Positions 8,544 through 16,086 of a stretch of 64,000 bases of DNA are shown one piece after another. The notes under the pieces are model-generated. The model was not told the origin of the DNA. It was given only the letters and a program-made list of their open reading frames with translations, and searched no databases. A program made the translations under genes and the position numbers. Numbering within the stretch: the stretch's first letter is position 1; each line of letters starts with the position of its first letter. The DNA comes from Sphingomonas kyeonggiensis (GTDB taxonomy: Bacteria > Pseudomonadota > Alphaproteobacteria > Sphingomonadales > Sphingomonadaceae): positions 1,845,348-1,909,347 of the forward strand of contig NZ_JAUSTJ010000001.1 in the NCBI RefSeq assembly GCF_030812785.1. Reading direction: 5' to 3'.

Positions 8544-8842
8544 GCCGGCGCCCCCACGGCCCAGGCGATCGCGGCGAAGAGCGCGCCGAACGCGACCACG
8601 CCGCCCCAGGCGCGCCACGGGCCGCGGGCGAGGAACGCCCAGATCGTCACCGCCGGGCCGACCAGGAAGGCGAGCAGGGTCGCCGGCACGACCGCCTGCG
8701 CCCGGTCCATCGGCAATATCCGGGCGAGCGCCATGGCGAACAGTCCGGCGACCGCATAGGCGCCGATCGTTCCCGCCACCACGCGCGCCGCGACATTGGC
8801 GCGATAGCGCCAGCCGGCTCGTTGTTGTGCTGCCCCCGCCAC
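8540..8842 (-). CDS. DUF3649-family small membrane protein
   Basis: A 100-residue protein with three hydrophobic segments (~15-37, ~45-65, ~72-95). I start it at GTG 8842, 14 bases after the receptor stop. The longer frame from 8920 would overlap the receptor gene. It overlaps the PepSY gene by ATGA. DUF3649 proteins occur between TonB siderophore receptors and PepSY proteins, exactly the order seen here. Function unknown; probably an inner-membrane partner in iron release. The start is uncertain because no strong ribosome-binding site precedes the GTG. Confidence 0.7.
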   Translation of the reverse strand: MAGAAQQRAGWRYRANVAARVVAGTIGAYAVAGLFAMALARILPMDRAQAVVPATLLAFLVGPAVTIWAFLARGPWRAWGGVVAFGALFAAIAWAVGAPA

Positions 8843-8856
8843 CTGGAAACCGTAGA

Positions 8857-11001
8857 TCAGTAGGCGAAGCGAAGCGAGACGGTCGCGCTGCGGGGCGCGG
8901 CGTAGAAGGCCTGGCCCCACATCAGGCTGCCGAGATATTTCTCGTCGCCGACATTGCGGACATTGACCGCGGCGGTGAGCCGGTCGACCAGCCTGATGCT
9001 CGCCATCAGATCGACCACCGCATAGCTGGGCTGGCGCAGGATCACGTCGCCGGTGACCAGGCCGGCGCTCTGCACGCCGCTATCGGCATAGGTGATCGCG
9101 TTCTGCCAGCGCAGCTGCGCGCCGAGCTTGAGGTCGTTGAGCCGCGGCACGGCATAGGTGGTGGCGAACTTGAGCGTCCGGTTGGGCAGCCAGGTGCGGG
9201 TGCGGTTGCCGGCATCGTCCTCGATCTTCATGCCGGTATAGCCGCCGCTGATCGACCAGTTGTCGGTCACCTTGCCCGAAAGCTCGACTTCGAAGCCCCT
9301 GGAGGTGGTGTCGACGCCCAGATAGCAGCTGTCGCCCAGCTTGCCGCCGGTCGGGCAGGGGCCGGCCGGATCGCCGAAATCGCCGGCATAGGCGGCGAGC
9401 CCCTTCTGCCTGGCGCGGAACAGGGTGGCGGTGGCGTAGAGCCGGCCGCCGAACCATTCGCTCTTGATGCCGCCTTCCAGGCTGCTGCCCTTGGCTGGCG
9501 CGAGCTTGGCGCCATCGACGCCGAGCTCGACCTGCGGATTGAAGATGTCGGTATAGCTCGCATAGAGCGTGACGTTCTTCGTCACGTCGAACAGCAGGCC
9601 GGCATAGGGGCTGACGGCGCTGTCCTTGCGCGCCTGGTCGGTGCCGTAGGAGGTGCCGTTGGACCGGATCCACATCGCGCTGGCGCCGACCACGGCCTTG
9701 AGCCGGTCGGTGAAGTTGAGGTGCGCGGCGCCGTATGCGCGGGTCAGCTTGTCGGTATACTTCGCCGCGAGATATTCGCCCGGATAGGTCGGCTCGGCGA
9801 CCTGGGTGCTGCCCCAGTCCTGCCATTTCGGATAGACGATCGTATCGAGCGAGAAATTCTCCCATTCGCGCCCGTCCGAGCGGCCGGTGGAAACGCCGAA
9901 GGCGAGGCTGTGCTCGCGGCCGAACAGGGTGACCGGACCCGAGGCGTAGAAATCGCCGAGATACTGGTCGTAGACCGAGGGATAGATGCCCGACATGCCT
10001 TCGACGCCGAGGCCGGTCGTCTTGTCGGGGTAGTTATAGGCGTAGAGGAGCTTCGCATTCTCTTCGAAGCGCTTGTAGGTGAATACCCCCTTGGCCTGCC
10101 AGCCGCCGCCGAACTCGTAGTTCAGCTCGGCGAAGACGCTCTGGTCCTTGACGTCCCAATAGGTCCAGTCGGCCGAGGTGGAGGCCGAGACCGGATAGGG
10201 GACGCGCGTGCCGTCGGTATAGGTGAGCGGCAGCGCCCCCCACAGCACGCCATCGGCGTTGTTCTCCTGGCGGGTATAGCCGGCAGTGACCGTCAGCCCC
10301 TGTGCCGGCTTCCAGGCGATAATCGCGCCGTACACGTTCCGGTTGACGTGGTTGTAGTCGAGATAGGAATCGCGCTGGTCGTGCGCATAGACGAAGCGCG
10401 CGGCGAGCGTGTCGCTCACCGGCACGTTGACGTCCGCCTCGCCGCGCCACTGGTTCCACGAGCCGCCCTGGGCGGCGACGCTGGCGTGGAGTGCGTCGAA
10501 GGACGGGCGCTTGCGGACATAGTTGATCGTCGCCGACGGATTGCCGATGCCGGTCATGATCGCATTGGCGCCGCGCACCGCCTCGACCCGGTCGAACAGC
10601 GCGGTGTCGAGATCGCCGAACTGGATGCCCCAGAACAGCGGCATGCCGATGCCGTCGACCTGGAAGTTCGACACGTCGAAGCCGCGCGAGTTGAAATAGG
10701 TGCGGTCGGTCTCGACCCGCTCGACATTGATGCCGGGCAGCTGGGCGATCAGGTCGTTGACGTTGGTCAGCGCGAAATCGTCGATCCGGGTGCGATCGAA
10801 GATGGTGATCGACTGCGGGGTTTCCTTCGGCGTCAGCGCCAGGCCGGTGGCCGACGGCGTCTTCTCGTTCGCCAGGCCGGTGACGACGATCTCGTCGCGG
10901 CTCTTGTCCTGATCCTCGTCTCCCTCCGGTCCGGCAGCCCAGGCGGTCATGGGCAGGAGCATGGCGCTGGCAAGCAGCGCGCTGCGGAGGAAGGTCTGCA
11001 T
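8857..11001 (-). CDS. TonB-dependent siderophore receptor (FhuE/FpvA-like)
   Basis: A 714-residue outer membrane receptor. I start it at ATG 11001, which gives a clean signal peptide ending AWAA; the longer frame to 11187 adds a nonsense leader. The TonB box DEIVVTG follows the signal peptide. The plug has PQSITIFDRTRID, NVERVETDRTYFNSRGFD and VEAVRGANAIMTGIGNPSATINYVRKRP as separate blocks, typical of ferric-siderophore receptors. The barrel ends SATVSLRFAY, with Tyr instead of the usual terminal Phe. It imports a ferric hydroxamate or similar siderophore with TonB-ExbBD. Co-transcribed with the three membrane genes downstream. Confidence 0.93.
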   Translation of the reverse strand: MQTFLRSALLASAMLLPMTAWAAGPEGDEDQDKSRDEIVVTGLANEKTPSATGLALTPKETPQSITIFDRTRIDDFALTNVNDLIAQLPGINVERVETDRTYFNSRGFDVSNFQVDGIGMPLFWGIQFGDLDTALFDRVEAVRGANAIMTGIGNPSATINYVRKRPSFDALHASVAAQGGSWNQWRGEADVNVPVSDTLAARFVYAHDQRDSYLDYNHVNRNVYGAIIAWKPAQGLTVTAGYTRQENNADGVLWGALPLTYTDGTRVPYPVSASTSADWTYWDVKDQSVFAELNYEFGGGWQAKGVFTYKRFEENAKLLYAYNYPDKTTGLGVEGMSGIYPSVYDQYLGDFYASGPVTLFGREHSLAFGVSTGRSDGREWENFSLDTIVYPKWQDWGSTQVAEPTYPGEYLAAKYTDKLTRAYGAAHLNFTDRLKAVVGASAMWIRSNGTSYGTDQARKDSAVSPYAGLLFDVTKNVTLYASYTDIFNPQVELGVDGAKLAPAKGSSLEGGIKSEWFGGRLYATATLFRARQKGLAAYAGDFGDPAGPCPTGGKLGDSCYLGVDTTSRGFEVELSGKVTDNWSISGGYTGMKIEDDAGNRTRTWLPNRTLKFATTYAVPRLNDLKLGAQLRWQNAITYADSGVQSAGLVTGDVILRQPSYAVVDLMASIRLVDRLTAAVNVRNVGDEKYLGSLMWGQAFYAAPRSATVSLRFAY

Positions 11002-11054
11002 CCCGGATACCCTTTGAAACGATTGGTCCGGGGGCTGGTAGGGAAGGGTATATT

Positions 11055-11073
11055 GCGAGTCAATCTCATTAGC
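11055..11073 (-). promoter_or_regulatory. Putative Fur box upstream of the siderophore receptor
   Basis: On the minus strand a 19-base stretch beginning GCTAATGAGATTGA matches the classical Fur-box consensus at about 12 of 19 positions by hand count, including the whole TAATGA half. It lies 54 bases upstream of the receptor start codon, where an iron-repressed operator is expected. The second half-site is weak, so the call is tentative. Confidence 0.45.
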
Positions 11074-11103
11074 GAAAGCGGTGCGCGAACCCTGCCCGCC
11101 GCG

Positions 11104-11133
11104 TAAAAAGAAGGGAGCGGTTTGGCCGCTCCC
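11104..11133 (-). terminator. Intrinsic terminator of the Cys-repeat protein gene
   Basis: On the minus strand GGGAGCGG, a 5-base loop and CCGCTCCC form a perfect 8-bp stem followed by TTCTTTTT. It lies 38 bases after the stop of the gene at 11171-11377 and insulates it from the receptor operon. Confidence 0.85.
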
Positions 11134-11170
11134 CGCATCAGGTGATGATGGTGTCGATTGGATCGAGGTG

Positions 11171-11377
11171 TCAGGCGGGCTTGGCACCCGCGGTGCCGCA
11201 CTTCACGAACTTGCCCTTGGCGTCCTTGCAGCGAGTCGCCTTGGCAGGGGCGGCGGGCTTGGTCGCGCATTTCACGAACTTGCCATGCGCGTCGCGACAC
11301 GGCGCGGCGGCGATCGAAGGCGAGGCTGCGGCGAGCATCGCGAGCGAGGCGCCGGCGACTATCAACTTCCTGAGCAT
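11171..11377 (-). CDS. Small secreted protein with duplicated Cys-rich motif
   Basis: A 68-residue protein with a signal peptide (residues 1-24, ending SIAAA). The mature part carries two copies of the motif C-x-DA-x-GKFVKC, separated by an Ala/Pro/Lys linker, giving four cysteines and many lysines. I chose ATG 11377, which is 8 bases after GGAGAA, over the in-frame ATG 11383. It has its own terminator and is transcribed divergently from the gene at 11608. I do not recognise the family. The paired cysteines could form disulfides or bind a metal in the periplasm (inference). Confidence 0.8.
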   Translation of the reverse strand: MLRKLIVAGASLAMLAAASPSIAAAPCRDAHGKFVKCATKPAAPAKATRCKDAKGKFVKCGTAGAKPA

Positions 11378-11607
11378 GGGCATCTTCTCCGTTGTGGAGC
11401 CTGGAAATTGCGCCCCGCCGGATGGCCCGCAGGTCTCCGCAGGATGAACTTTCCGCAATATTCGGTGCCTGGATGCTCGTTGCTCGATTCTATTATTTCG
11501 GCGCACGGGGAAAACATCCTGGCGCAGGGGCAATTGCACAGTGAGTGAGTGGGAATAAGCTGGCGACTCGTTGAGCGTGCTTTCCCCAGCTTGAGGGAGT
11601 TAAGCGA

Positions 11608-12138
11608 ATGCCCGAAAATGGCCTCTTCGATACGTCGCTTCCGACCCTGACGATCTATGACCGTGCCGATCGTCCATCCCGCAATCTGCTAGCCCATGCC
11701 GGGCAGATCATCGAGCTTGGCGCCGGTGGCGGCGGGCGCAATCTCTGGGCCGCGCGGCTCGACGAGGCGGTGCGCCTGACCGAGCGCCCGGTGATCCTGG
11801 TCGCGCACGGCATCGGCTGCTTCGCCGTGACCTGGTGGGCGCGGCTCTCGCCGGCCTCCTATGTCGAGAAGGTGGCGGGGGCGGTGTTCGTCCGGCCGCT
11901 GGGATCGGTGGTCGGCGCTTCGCCCGAGCAGCTGTTCGCCGGGCCGCGGCTGCGCATCGCCTTCCCCTCGATCCTGGCCGACACCGGGGCGGATGCCGCG
12001 GCGCTGGCGCGGGACTGGGGCAGCCGCTTCCTCGATTCCTCGCCGCTGCGATCGATCGGCGAGCTGCTCGCCTCGCTGCGCGGCGATGCGGACGGGCAGC
12101 CGGAGACCGAACGCAGCCTGCTCAGCCTGGCGCGCTGA
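11608..12138 (+). CDS. RBBP9/YdeN-like hydrolase fold lacking catalytic serine
   Basis: A 176-residue protein resembling the RBBP9/YdeN serine hydrolases: PVILVAHGIGCFAVTWWA is the nucleophile-elbow region, and the block around LARDWGSRFLD aligns with the strand before the catalytic histidine. The elbow, which should be GHSxG, reads AHGIG, so Gly68 replaces the serine. The expected ND-P acid and G-HIN histidine motifs are also absent. It is therefore probably a non-enzymatic member or has diverged. GAGGGAG precedes the ATG. It lies directly upstream of the manganese riboswitch gene but is probably a separate unit. Confidence 0.7.
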   Translation: MPENGLFDTSLPTLTIYDRADRPSRNLLAHAGQIIELGAGGGGRNLWAARLDEAVRLTERPVILVAHGIGCFAVTWWARLSPASYVEKVAGAVFVRPLGSVVGASPEQLFAGPRLRIAFPSILADTGADAAALARDWGSRFLDSSPLRSIGELLASLRGDADGQPETERSLLSLAR

Positions 12139-12207
12139 GACACAAACGACTGGATTTCTGCAGAGGTGCAGGCTAGGGGCCAATGCGCTGCCCCTGGGCG
12201 GCACCTC

Positions 12208-12320
12208 GCTATTTGGGGAGTAGCCAGCCGCGCACCTGCGCGGGCTCCCGCGTCAACATACTTGGCCGAGAGGCCATGGCGCGGGAGGGACGGGATCACC
12301 GTTCGGGCGAGACCAATGGC
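12208..12320 (+). promoter_or_regulatory. yybP-ykoY manganese riboswitch
   Basis: The leader carries the conserved elements of the yybP-ykoY aptamer in order. P1 is GCTATT (12208-12213) paired with AATGGC (12315-12320). The first conserved loop is GGGGAGTAGC (12215-12224). GTCAACATACTTGG follows at about 12252-12265, leading into a TGGCC-GAGA-GGCCA hairpin, and GCGAGACC (12307-12314) closes the aptamer. This class binds Mn2+ and controls manganese exporters, and the downstream gene is a GDT1/TMEM165 protein, a known target. Recognised by eye; a covariance search would confirm it. Confidence 0.87.
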
Positions 12321-12321
12321 G

Positions 12322-12389
12322 TCGCATCTCCGTCCTTGCCGGGCGGGGAGGTGCGATGTCGTTGGATTTCGCCTCCGTCCGGCCCGGAG
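12322..12389 (+). promoter_or_regulatory. Probable expression platform of the manganese riboswitch
   Basis: Directly after P1 is a strong hairpin: TCGCATCTCC (12322-12331) pairs with GGAGGTGCGA (12347-12356), with one G-U pair. No U-run follows, so it is not a standard terminator. Closer to the start codon, CTCCG (12373-12377) can pair with CGGAG (12385-12389), which contains the ribosome-binding site GGAG of the TTG start at 12396. This suggests control of translation. Confidence 0.5.
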
Positions 12390-12395
12390 TTCCTC

Positions 12396-12968
12396 TTGCT
12401 CGAAGCCCTGTTCAGCTCGACCGCGCTCGTCGCGCTCGCCGAGATCGGCGACAAGACCCAGCTGCTCGCCATCCTGCTCGCCACCCGCTTCAGGAAGCCG
12501 GTGCCGATCGTGCTCGGCATCCTGGTCGCGACGCTGGCCAATCATTTCCTCGCCGCGCTGGTCGGCTCCTCGGCTGCCGAGCTGCTCTCGGGCGCCTGGT
12601 TCCGCTATCTGATCGCGGCGTCGTTCATCGCAATGGGACTGTGGACGCTGATCCCGGACAAGATCGACGATCTAGAAGACAAGCCGGCGCGCTTCGGCGC
12701 CTTCCTGACCACGGCGATCGCCTTCTTCCTGGTCGAGATGGGCGACAAGACCCAGCTCGCCACCGTCGCGCTGGGCGCGAAGTTCCACAATGTCTGGGCG
12801 GTCACGGCAGGCACCACGATCGGCATGATGCTCGCCAATGTGCCCGCGGTGTTCCTGGGCAATGCGCTGCTGCAGCGCGTCCCGCTCAAGCTGGTGCACG
12901 GCATTGCCGCGGCGCTGTTCCTGGCCGCGGGCGCCTGGATGCTCGTCGAGACGGCGGGCTGGCTCTAG
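12396..12968 (+). CDS. TMEM165/GDT1 (UPF0016) family manganese exporter
   Basis: A 190-residue inner membrane protein with two homologous halves, each carrying the family signature: AEIGDKTQ at residues 15-22 and VEMGDKTQ at 113-120. About six helices are visible. I start at TTG 12396, six bases after GGAG; the longer frame from 12183 would run through the riboswitch. GDT1 proteins export Mn2+ (or exchange Ca2+/H+), and the acidic residues of the two signatures line the ion path. The upstream yybP-ykoY riboswitch strongly supports manganese. Its 3' end overlaps the convergent fixJ by 4 bases. Confidence 0.92.
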   Translation: MLEALFSSTALVALAEIGDKTQLLAILLATRFRKPVPIVLGILVATLANHFLAALVGSSAAELLSGAWFRYLIAASFIAMGLWTLIPDKIDDLEDKPARFGAFLTTAIAFFLVEMGDKTQLATVALGAKFHNVWAVTAGTTIGMMLANVPAVFLGNALLQRVPLKLVHGIAAALFLAAGAWMLVETAGWL

Positions 12969-13579
12969 ATCTCGCCCATCTCGGCGGTGAAGGTGACGCG
13001 CAGCGCCTCGGAGAGGCTGCGCGCGCCGAGCTTCTGCATCAGGTTGGCGCGGTGCACCTCGACCGTGCGCGGCGAGATGCCGAGATCATAGGCGATGGTC
13101 TTGTTGGGGAAGCCGGCCGCCAGCCCGTCCAGCACTTCGCGCTCACGCATCGACAGGCTGGCGAGCTGGGTGCGCGCGGCGTCGGTGCGCGAGGCGCTGC
13201 TTCCCTCACAGGCGCGGCCGAAGGCAGTCTCGATCGCGCAGAGCAGCTGCTCGGCCTCGAACGGCTTTTCGAGGAAGTCGACTGCGCCGTTGCGCATCGC
13301 CTTCACTGCGATGGTGACGTCGCCATGCCCGGTCAGCACGATCACCGGCATGGTGACGCCGCGCGCGGCGAGCTGCTGCTGCACCTGCAGCCCGTCCATC
13401 TCGGGCATGCGGATGTCGAGCAGGATGCAGCCCTGCTCGGCGCTGCGCAGATCGCGCAGGAACGCGGCACCCGACGGCCAGGTGCGCACGGCATAGCCGG
13501 TGGTCTGCAGCATGAACCCGATCGAGTTCCGGACGCTTTCCTCGTCATCGATGATGTGCACCAGACGCCGGTCGTTCAT
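12965..13579 (-). CDS. fixJ: FixJ-type response regulator
   Basis: A 204-residue two-domain regulator. The receiver has acidic IIDDEESVR, the phosphoacceptor Asp55 in LLDIRMPEMDG, LTGHGDV and Lys105 in FLEKPF. The LuxR/NarL-type helix-turn-helix near the C terminus contains LSMREREVLDGLAAGFPNK and SPRTVEVHRANLMQKL in separate blocks, the FixJ hallmark. It starts by overlap (ATGA) with fixL, so the two are translationally coupled. In other alphaproteobacteria FixJ activates fixK and microaerobic genes when oxygen is low. No fixK is in this window. Confidence 0.9.
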   Translation of the reverse strand: MNDRRLVHIIDDEESVRNSIGFMLQTTGYAVRTWPSGAAFLRDLRSAEQGCILLDIRMPEMDGLQVQQQLAARGVTMPVIVLTGHGDVTIAVKAMRNGAVDFLEKPFEAEQLLCAIETAFGRACEGSSASRTDAARTQLASLSMREREVLDGLAAGFPNKTIAYDLGISPRTVEVHRANLMQKLGARSLSEALRVTFTAEMGEI

Positions 13580-15102
13580 TCAGACTGCTCCGTTTCCATG
13601 CGTGCGAGAGTGAAATGGAATGCCGTGCCGCCCTCGGGCCGCGCCTCGCTCCAGATCTTTCCGCCATTGGCCTCGACGATCGTCCGGCAGATGGAGAGGC
13701 CCAGTCCCATCCCGCCATGCTTGCTGCTGTTGAAGGCGCGGAAGAGATTCTCCGCGATTTCGGGTTCGATCCCGGGTCCCGTATCCGCCACGGTGACGCG
13801 GACATAGCCGCCGGGTTCCGGCTGGCTCGAAACGGTGAGGCGGCGGATCTCCGATTCCCCCATGGCGTCCACCGCGTTGCGCATCAGGTTGATCAGCACC
13901 TGCTGCGTCTGGATCTTGTCGACCAGCACCTCGGCGCTCGCCCGGTCGATGACGAAGCGGGTCTCGATCCCGCGCTCGCGCGCGCCGATCAGCGCCAGCT
14001 GCGACGCTTCCTCGACCAGCGCCTCGAGATCCTCGACGCTCTTCTCGCTATCGCCGCGCGCGACGAATTCGCGCAGCCGGCGGACGATGCCGCCGGCGCG
14101 CATCGCCTCGGCGGTCGCTTCGTCGAGCGCATGCTGGATGATCGGCAGGTTGGAGCGTTCGGCGACGCGCATCAGGTTGCCGGCGCCGCGGACATAATTG
14201 ACCACCGCGGTGATCGGCTGGTTGAGCTCGTGCGCCAGGGTCGACGCCATGGTGCCCATCGCGCTGAGGCGCGCGGCATGGACCAGGTCGCCGCGAAGCT
14301 GCTCGATCCGCGCTTCGGCCTTCTGCTTCTCGGTCAGGTCGCGGATGAAGCCGGTGAACACGCGGACGCCATCGGTGACCGCCTCGCCGACCGAGAGCTC
14401 CATCGGGAAGGTCGAGCCGTCGCGGCGCTGGGCGATGACCACGGTGCGGCCGCGCCCGATCACCCGGCGCTCGCCGGTGGTGAGATAGCGGGCGACATAA
14501 TCGTCGTGCCGGCCGCTGTCCTGGCGGGGCATCAGCCGGTTGATGTTGCTGCCGACCATCTCGGCCTCGGTGAAGCCGAACAGCCGCTCGGCCGCGGCGC
14601 TGAACGAGAGGATCCGGGCGTGCTCGTCGATCACGATCATCGCGTCGGGCACGGTGGCGAGGATCGAGCGGAACTGGTTCAGGCTCGCCCTGAGCTGCCG
14701 TTCGGCCTGTTGGTGCGCGCCGCTGGCGAGGATGGTCTGGCCGGCATGCGCCCTGGTGGCGAGCAGGAGGACCAGCCCGGCGCTGGCGAGGAAGAGCAGG
14801 AGATCGACGATGCTTTCCGGCGTGCCGTGCGGCGTCGCCAGGTTTTCCATGGCGATCGACAGGATCGTCGCGACCAGGCCCGGGAGCAGCCCGGCCAGCA
14901 AGGCCGCGACCAGCACGGCCAGGAGAAAGATCAGATATTGCGGCCGGTCGCCAAGCCAGGGATCGAGCAAGGCGCGCAGCGCGCCGGCGGCGGTTGCCGC
15001 AAGCAAGGCGAGGCCTATTCCTCCCCACCGCTTCTGGAACGCCCCGACGATCATCTCAGACGGCAGTATCTCCCGACCTGCCGGAATGGCGGCCGCATGC
15101 AT
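13576..15102 (-). CDS. fixL: FixL-type oxygen sensor histidine kinase
   Basis: A 508-residue membrane-bound kinase. Four hydrophobic helices lie at ~28-120. A PAS domain follows (~140-255), then the H box MASTLAHELNQPITAV with His291, N box LINLMRNAVDAM, DTGPG (440-444) and GMGLGLS (464-470). The PAS segment keeps the FixL heme pocket: GRHDDYVARY puts the proximal His at residue 199, the Arg six residues later, and IGRGR the distal Arg at about 219. By family knowledge, oxygen at the heme shuts off the kinase. ATG 15102 is used; ATG 15054 is possible. Confidence 0.88.
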   Translation of the reverse strand: MHAAAIPAGREILPSEMIVGAFQKRWGGIGLALLAATAAGALRALLDPWLGDRPQYLIFLLAVLVAALLAGLLPGLVATILSIAMENLATPHGTPESIVDLLLFLASAGLVLLLATRAHAGQTILASGAHQQAERQLRASLNQFRSILATVPDAMIVIDEHARILSFSAAAERLFGFTEAEMVGSNINRLMPRQDSGRHDDYVARYLTTGERRVIGRGRTVVIAQRRDGSTFPMELSVGEAVTDGVRVFTGFIRDLTEKQKAEARIEQLRGDLVHAARLSAMGTMASTLAHELNQPITAVVNYVRGAGNLMRVAERSNLPIIQHALDEATAEAMRAGGIVRRLREFVARGDSEKSVEDLEALVEEASQLALIGARERGIETRFVIDRASAEVLVDKIQTQQVLINLMRNAVDAMGESEIRRLTVSSQPEPGGYVRVTVADTGPGIEPEIAENLFRAFNSSKHGGMGLGLSICRTIVEANGGKIWSEARPEGGTAFHFTLARMETEQSE

Positions 15103-15282
15103 TGGAAACTTGAATCACAAGCGCCGAATGGACACGCCAACTGGTGAGTCGGAGAGAGTTGATCATTGCGACCGGGTAATCCGGCTGGCCGACAAGTTCA
15201 CACCCGTGAAAATACAGTGGTTAATGTGCTGGTGTGCGAAAGCCGGGCAAGGCATTGGACTTTCAGGCCCATCTACATTATG

Positions 15283-15294
15283 TACCGGTCATTA
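15283..15294. promoter_or_regulatory. TetR operator candidate O1 (autoregulatory)
   Basis: TACCGGTCATTA overlaps the start codon of the TetR gene. It matches the two boxes upstream of the efflux operon (16035 and 16083) in the pattern TACC-N4-(G/T)TA, with a fixed C at position 8 of all three. Its position would block expression of the regulator itself. Confidence 0.5.
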
Positions 15295-15905
15295 TGGAAA
15301 TCACTGCCTGCCATGCCGCCAAGGGGCGCCCCCGTGAATTCGACACCGACTCGGCGTTGACCGCGGCGCTGCGCGTCTTCTGGACCAAGGGTTATGAAGG
15401 CGCCTCGCTAAGCGATCTGACCGAGGCGATGGGTATCACCCGGCCGAGCCTTTATGCCGCTTTCGGCAACAAGGAAGCGCTCTTCAGGAAGACGCTCGAC
15501 CTCTATCAGCGCGAGAAGCTCGACTATATGGGCAAGGCGCTCGATGCGCCGACCGCGCGGGGCGTGGCCGAGCGGCTGCTGACGGGCGCGCTCGAGATGC
15601 AGATGAGCTCGTGCGACCCCAAGGGCTGCATGGGCGTGATCAACTCGGTCGCCTGCGGCACCGAGGCCGAGTCGATCCGGGCCGAAGTGCTCAAGCGCGG
15701 CGCGACCGTGAAGCAGGGCCTGATCGACCGGTTCGAGCGCGCGAAGACCGAGGGCGACCTGCCCGCCGACACCGATGTGATCGGGCTAACCGCCTATCTG
15801 ACCGCGCTGCTCCAGGGCATCGCGCTGCAGGCCGGTGGCGGCACCTCCTGCGCCGACCTCAAGGCGCTGATCGACACCAGCCTTTCCTGCTGGCCGAGCA
15901 AGTGA
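15294..15905 (+). CDS. TetR-family repressor of the adjacent RND efflux operon
   Basis: A 203-residue TetR protein. The N-terminal helix-turn-helix is ALRVFWTKGYEGASLSDLT followed by ITRPSLYAAFGNKEALF. The ligand domain has cysteines in SSCDPKGCMG and NSVACG, a feature of regulators that sense electrophiles or oxidants; whether they are used here is unknown. I use ATG 15294 (MEITACHA) rather than 15234, because homologs begin close to the RPREFD block. There is no strong ribosome-binding site. It is the likely repressor of the efflux genes from 16325 on, since similar 12-bp boxes lie at both promoters. Confidence 0.85.
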   Translation: MEITACHAAKGRPREFDTDSALTAALRVFWTKGYEGASLSDLTEAMGITRPSLYAAFGNKEALFRKTLDLYQREKLDYMGKALDAPTARGVAERLLTGALEMQMSSCDPKGCMGVINSVACGTEAESIRAEVLKRGATVKQGLIDRFERAKTEGDLPADTDVIGLTAYLTALLQGIALQAGGGTSCADLKALIDTSLSCWPSK

Positions 15906-15912
15906 TGTGGAC

Positions 15913-15991
15913 GTCATCCCGGCGAAAGCCGGGATCTCGTGCCGCTGACAGTCCGCTTGCCGCCTGAGATCCCGGCTTTCGCCGGGATGAC
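15913..15991. repeat. Inverted repeat, family D (GTCATCCCGGCGAAAGCC type)
   Basis: Two 26-base arms, 15913-15938 and 15966-15991, are perfect reverse complements (GTCATCCCGGCGAAAGCC... / ...GGCTTTCGCCGGGATGAC) around a 27-base centre. Each arm is itself partly palindromic. Related arms occur at 21261, 36415, 46292 and 50407, always between genes. It lies just after the TetR gene and may act as a transcription stop. Confidence 0.85.
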
Positions 15992-16034
15992 AGGCGACCC
16001 GTCAAACTTTTTTCTCACCCGTCTCGACAAAAAA

Positions 16035-16046
16035 TACCGAGCGGTA
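16035..16046. promoter_or_regulatory. TetR operator candidate O2
   Basis: TACCGAGCGGTA is a near-perfect palindrome (TACCG-AG-CGGTA) lying 11 bases upstream of the -35 box of the efflux promoter. Its centre is 48 bp from the centre of O3. Confidence 0.6.
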
Positions 16047-16057
16047 TAAAAAGTCCC

Positions 16058-16086
16058 TTGACGCAACGCAGCACGATTTCTATACC
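16058..16086 (+). promoter_or_regulatory. Sigma70-type promoter of the RND efflux operon
   Basis: TTGACG (16058-16063), a 17-base spacer and TATACC (16081-16086) form an excellent housekeeping promoter. The -10 box is overlapped by operator O3, so a bound repressor would exclude RNA polymerase. Transcription should start near 16093. Confidence 0.75.

Noticed and set aside
8275..11106. 943-codon open frame on the plus strand
   Set aside because: Antisense to the TonB receptor gene, which has signal peptide, TonB box and plug motifs. The plus-strand frame has none.
15150..15175. TTGATCATTGCGAC near fixL as an FNR/FixK box
   Set aside because: Only the TTGAT half fits; the second half should be ATCAA after four bases and is absent.
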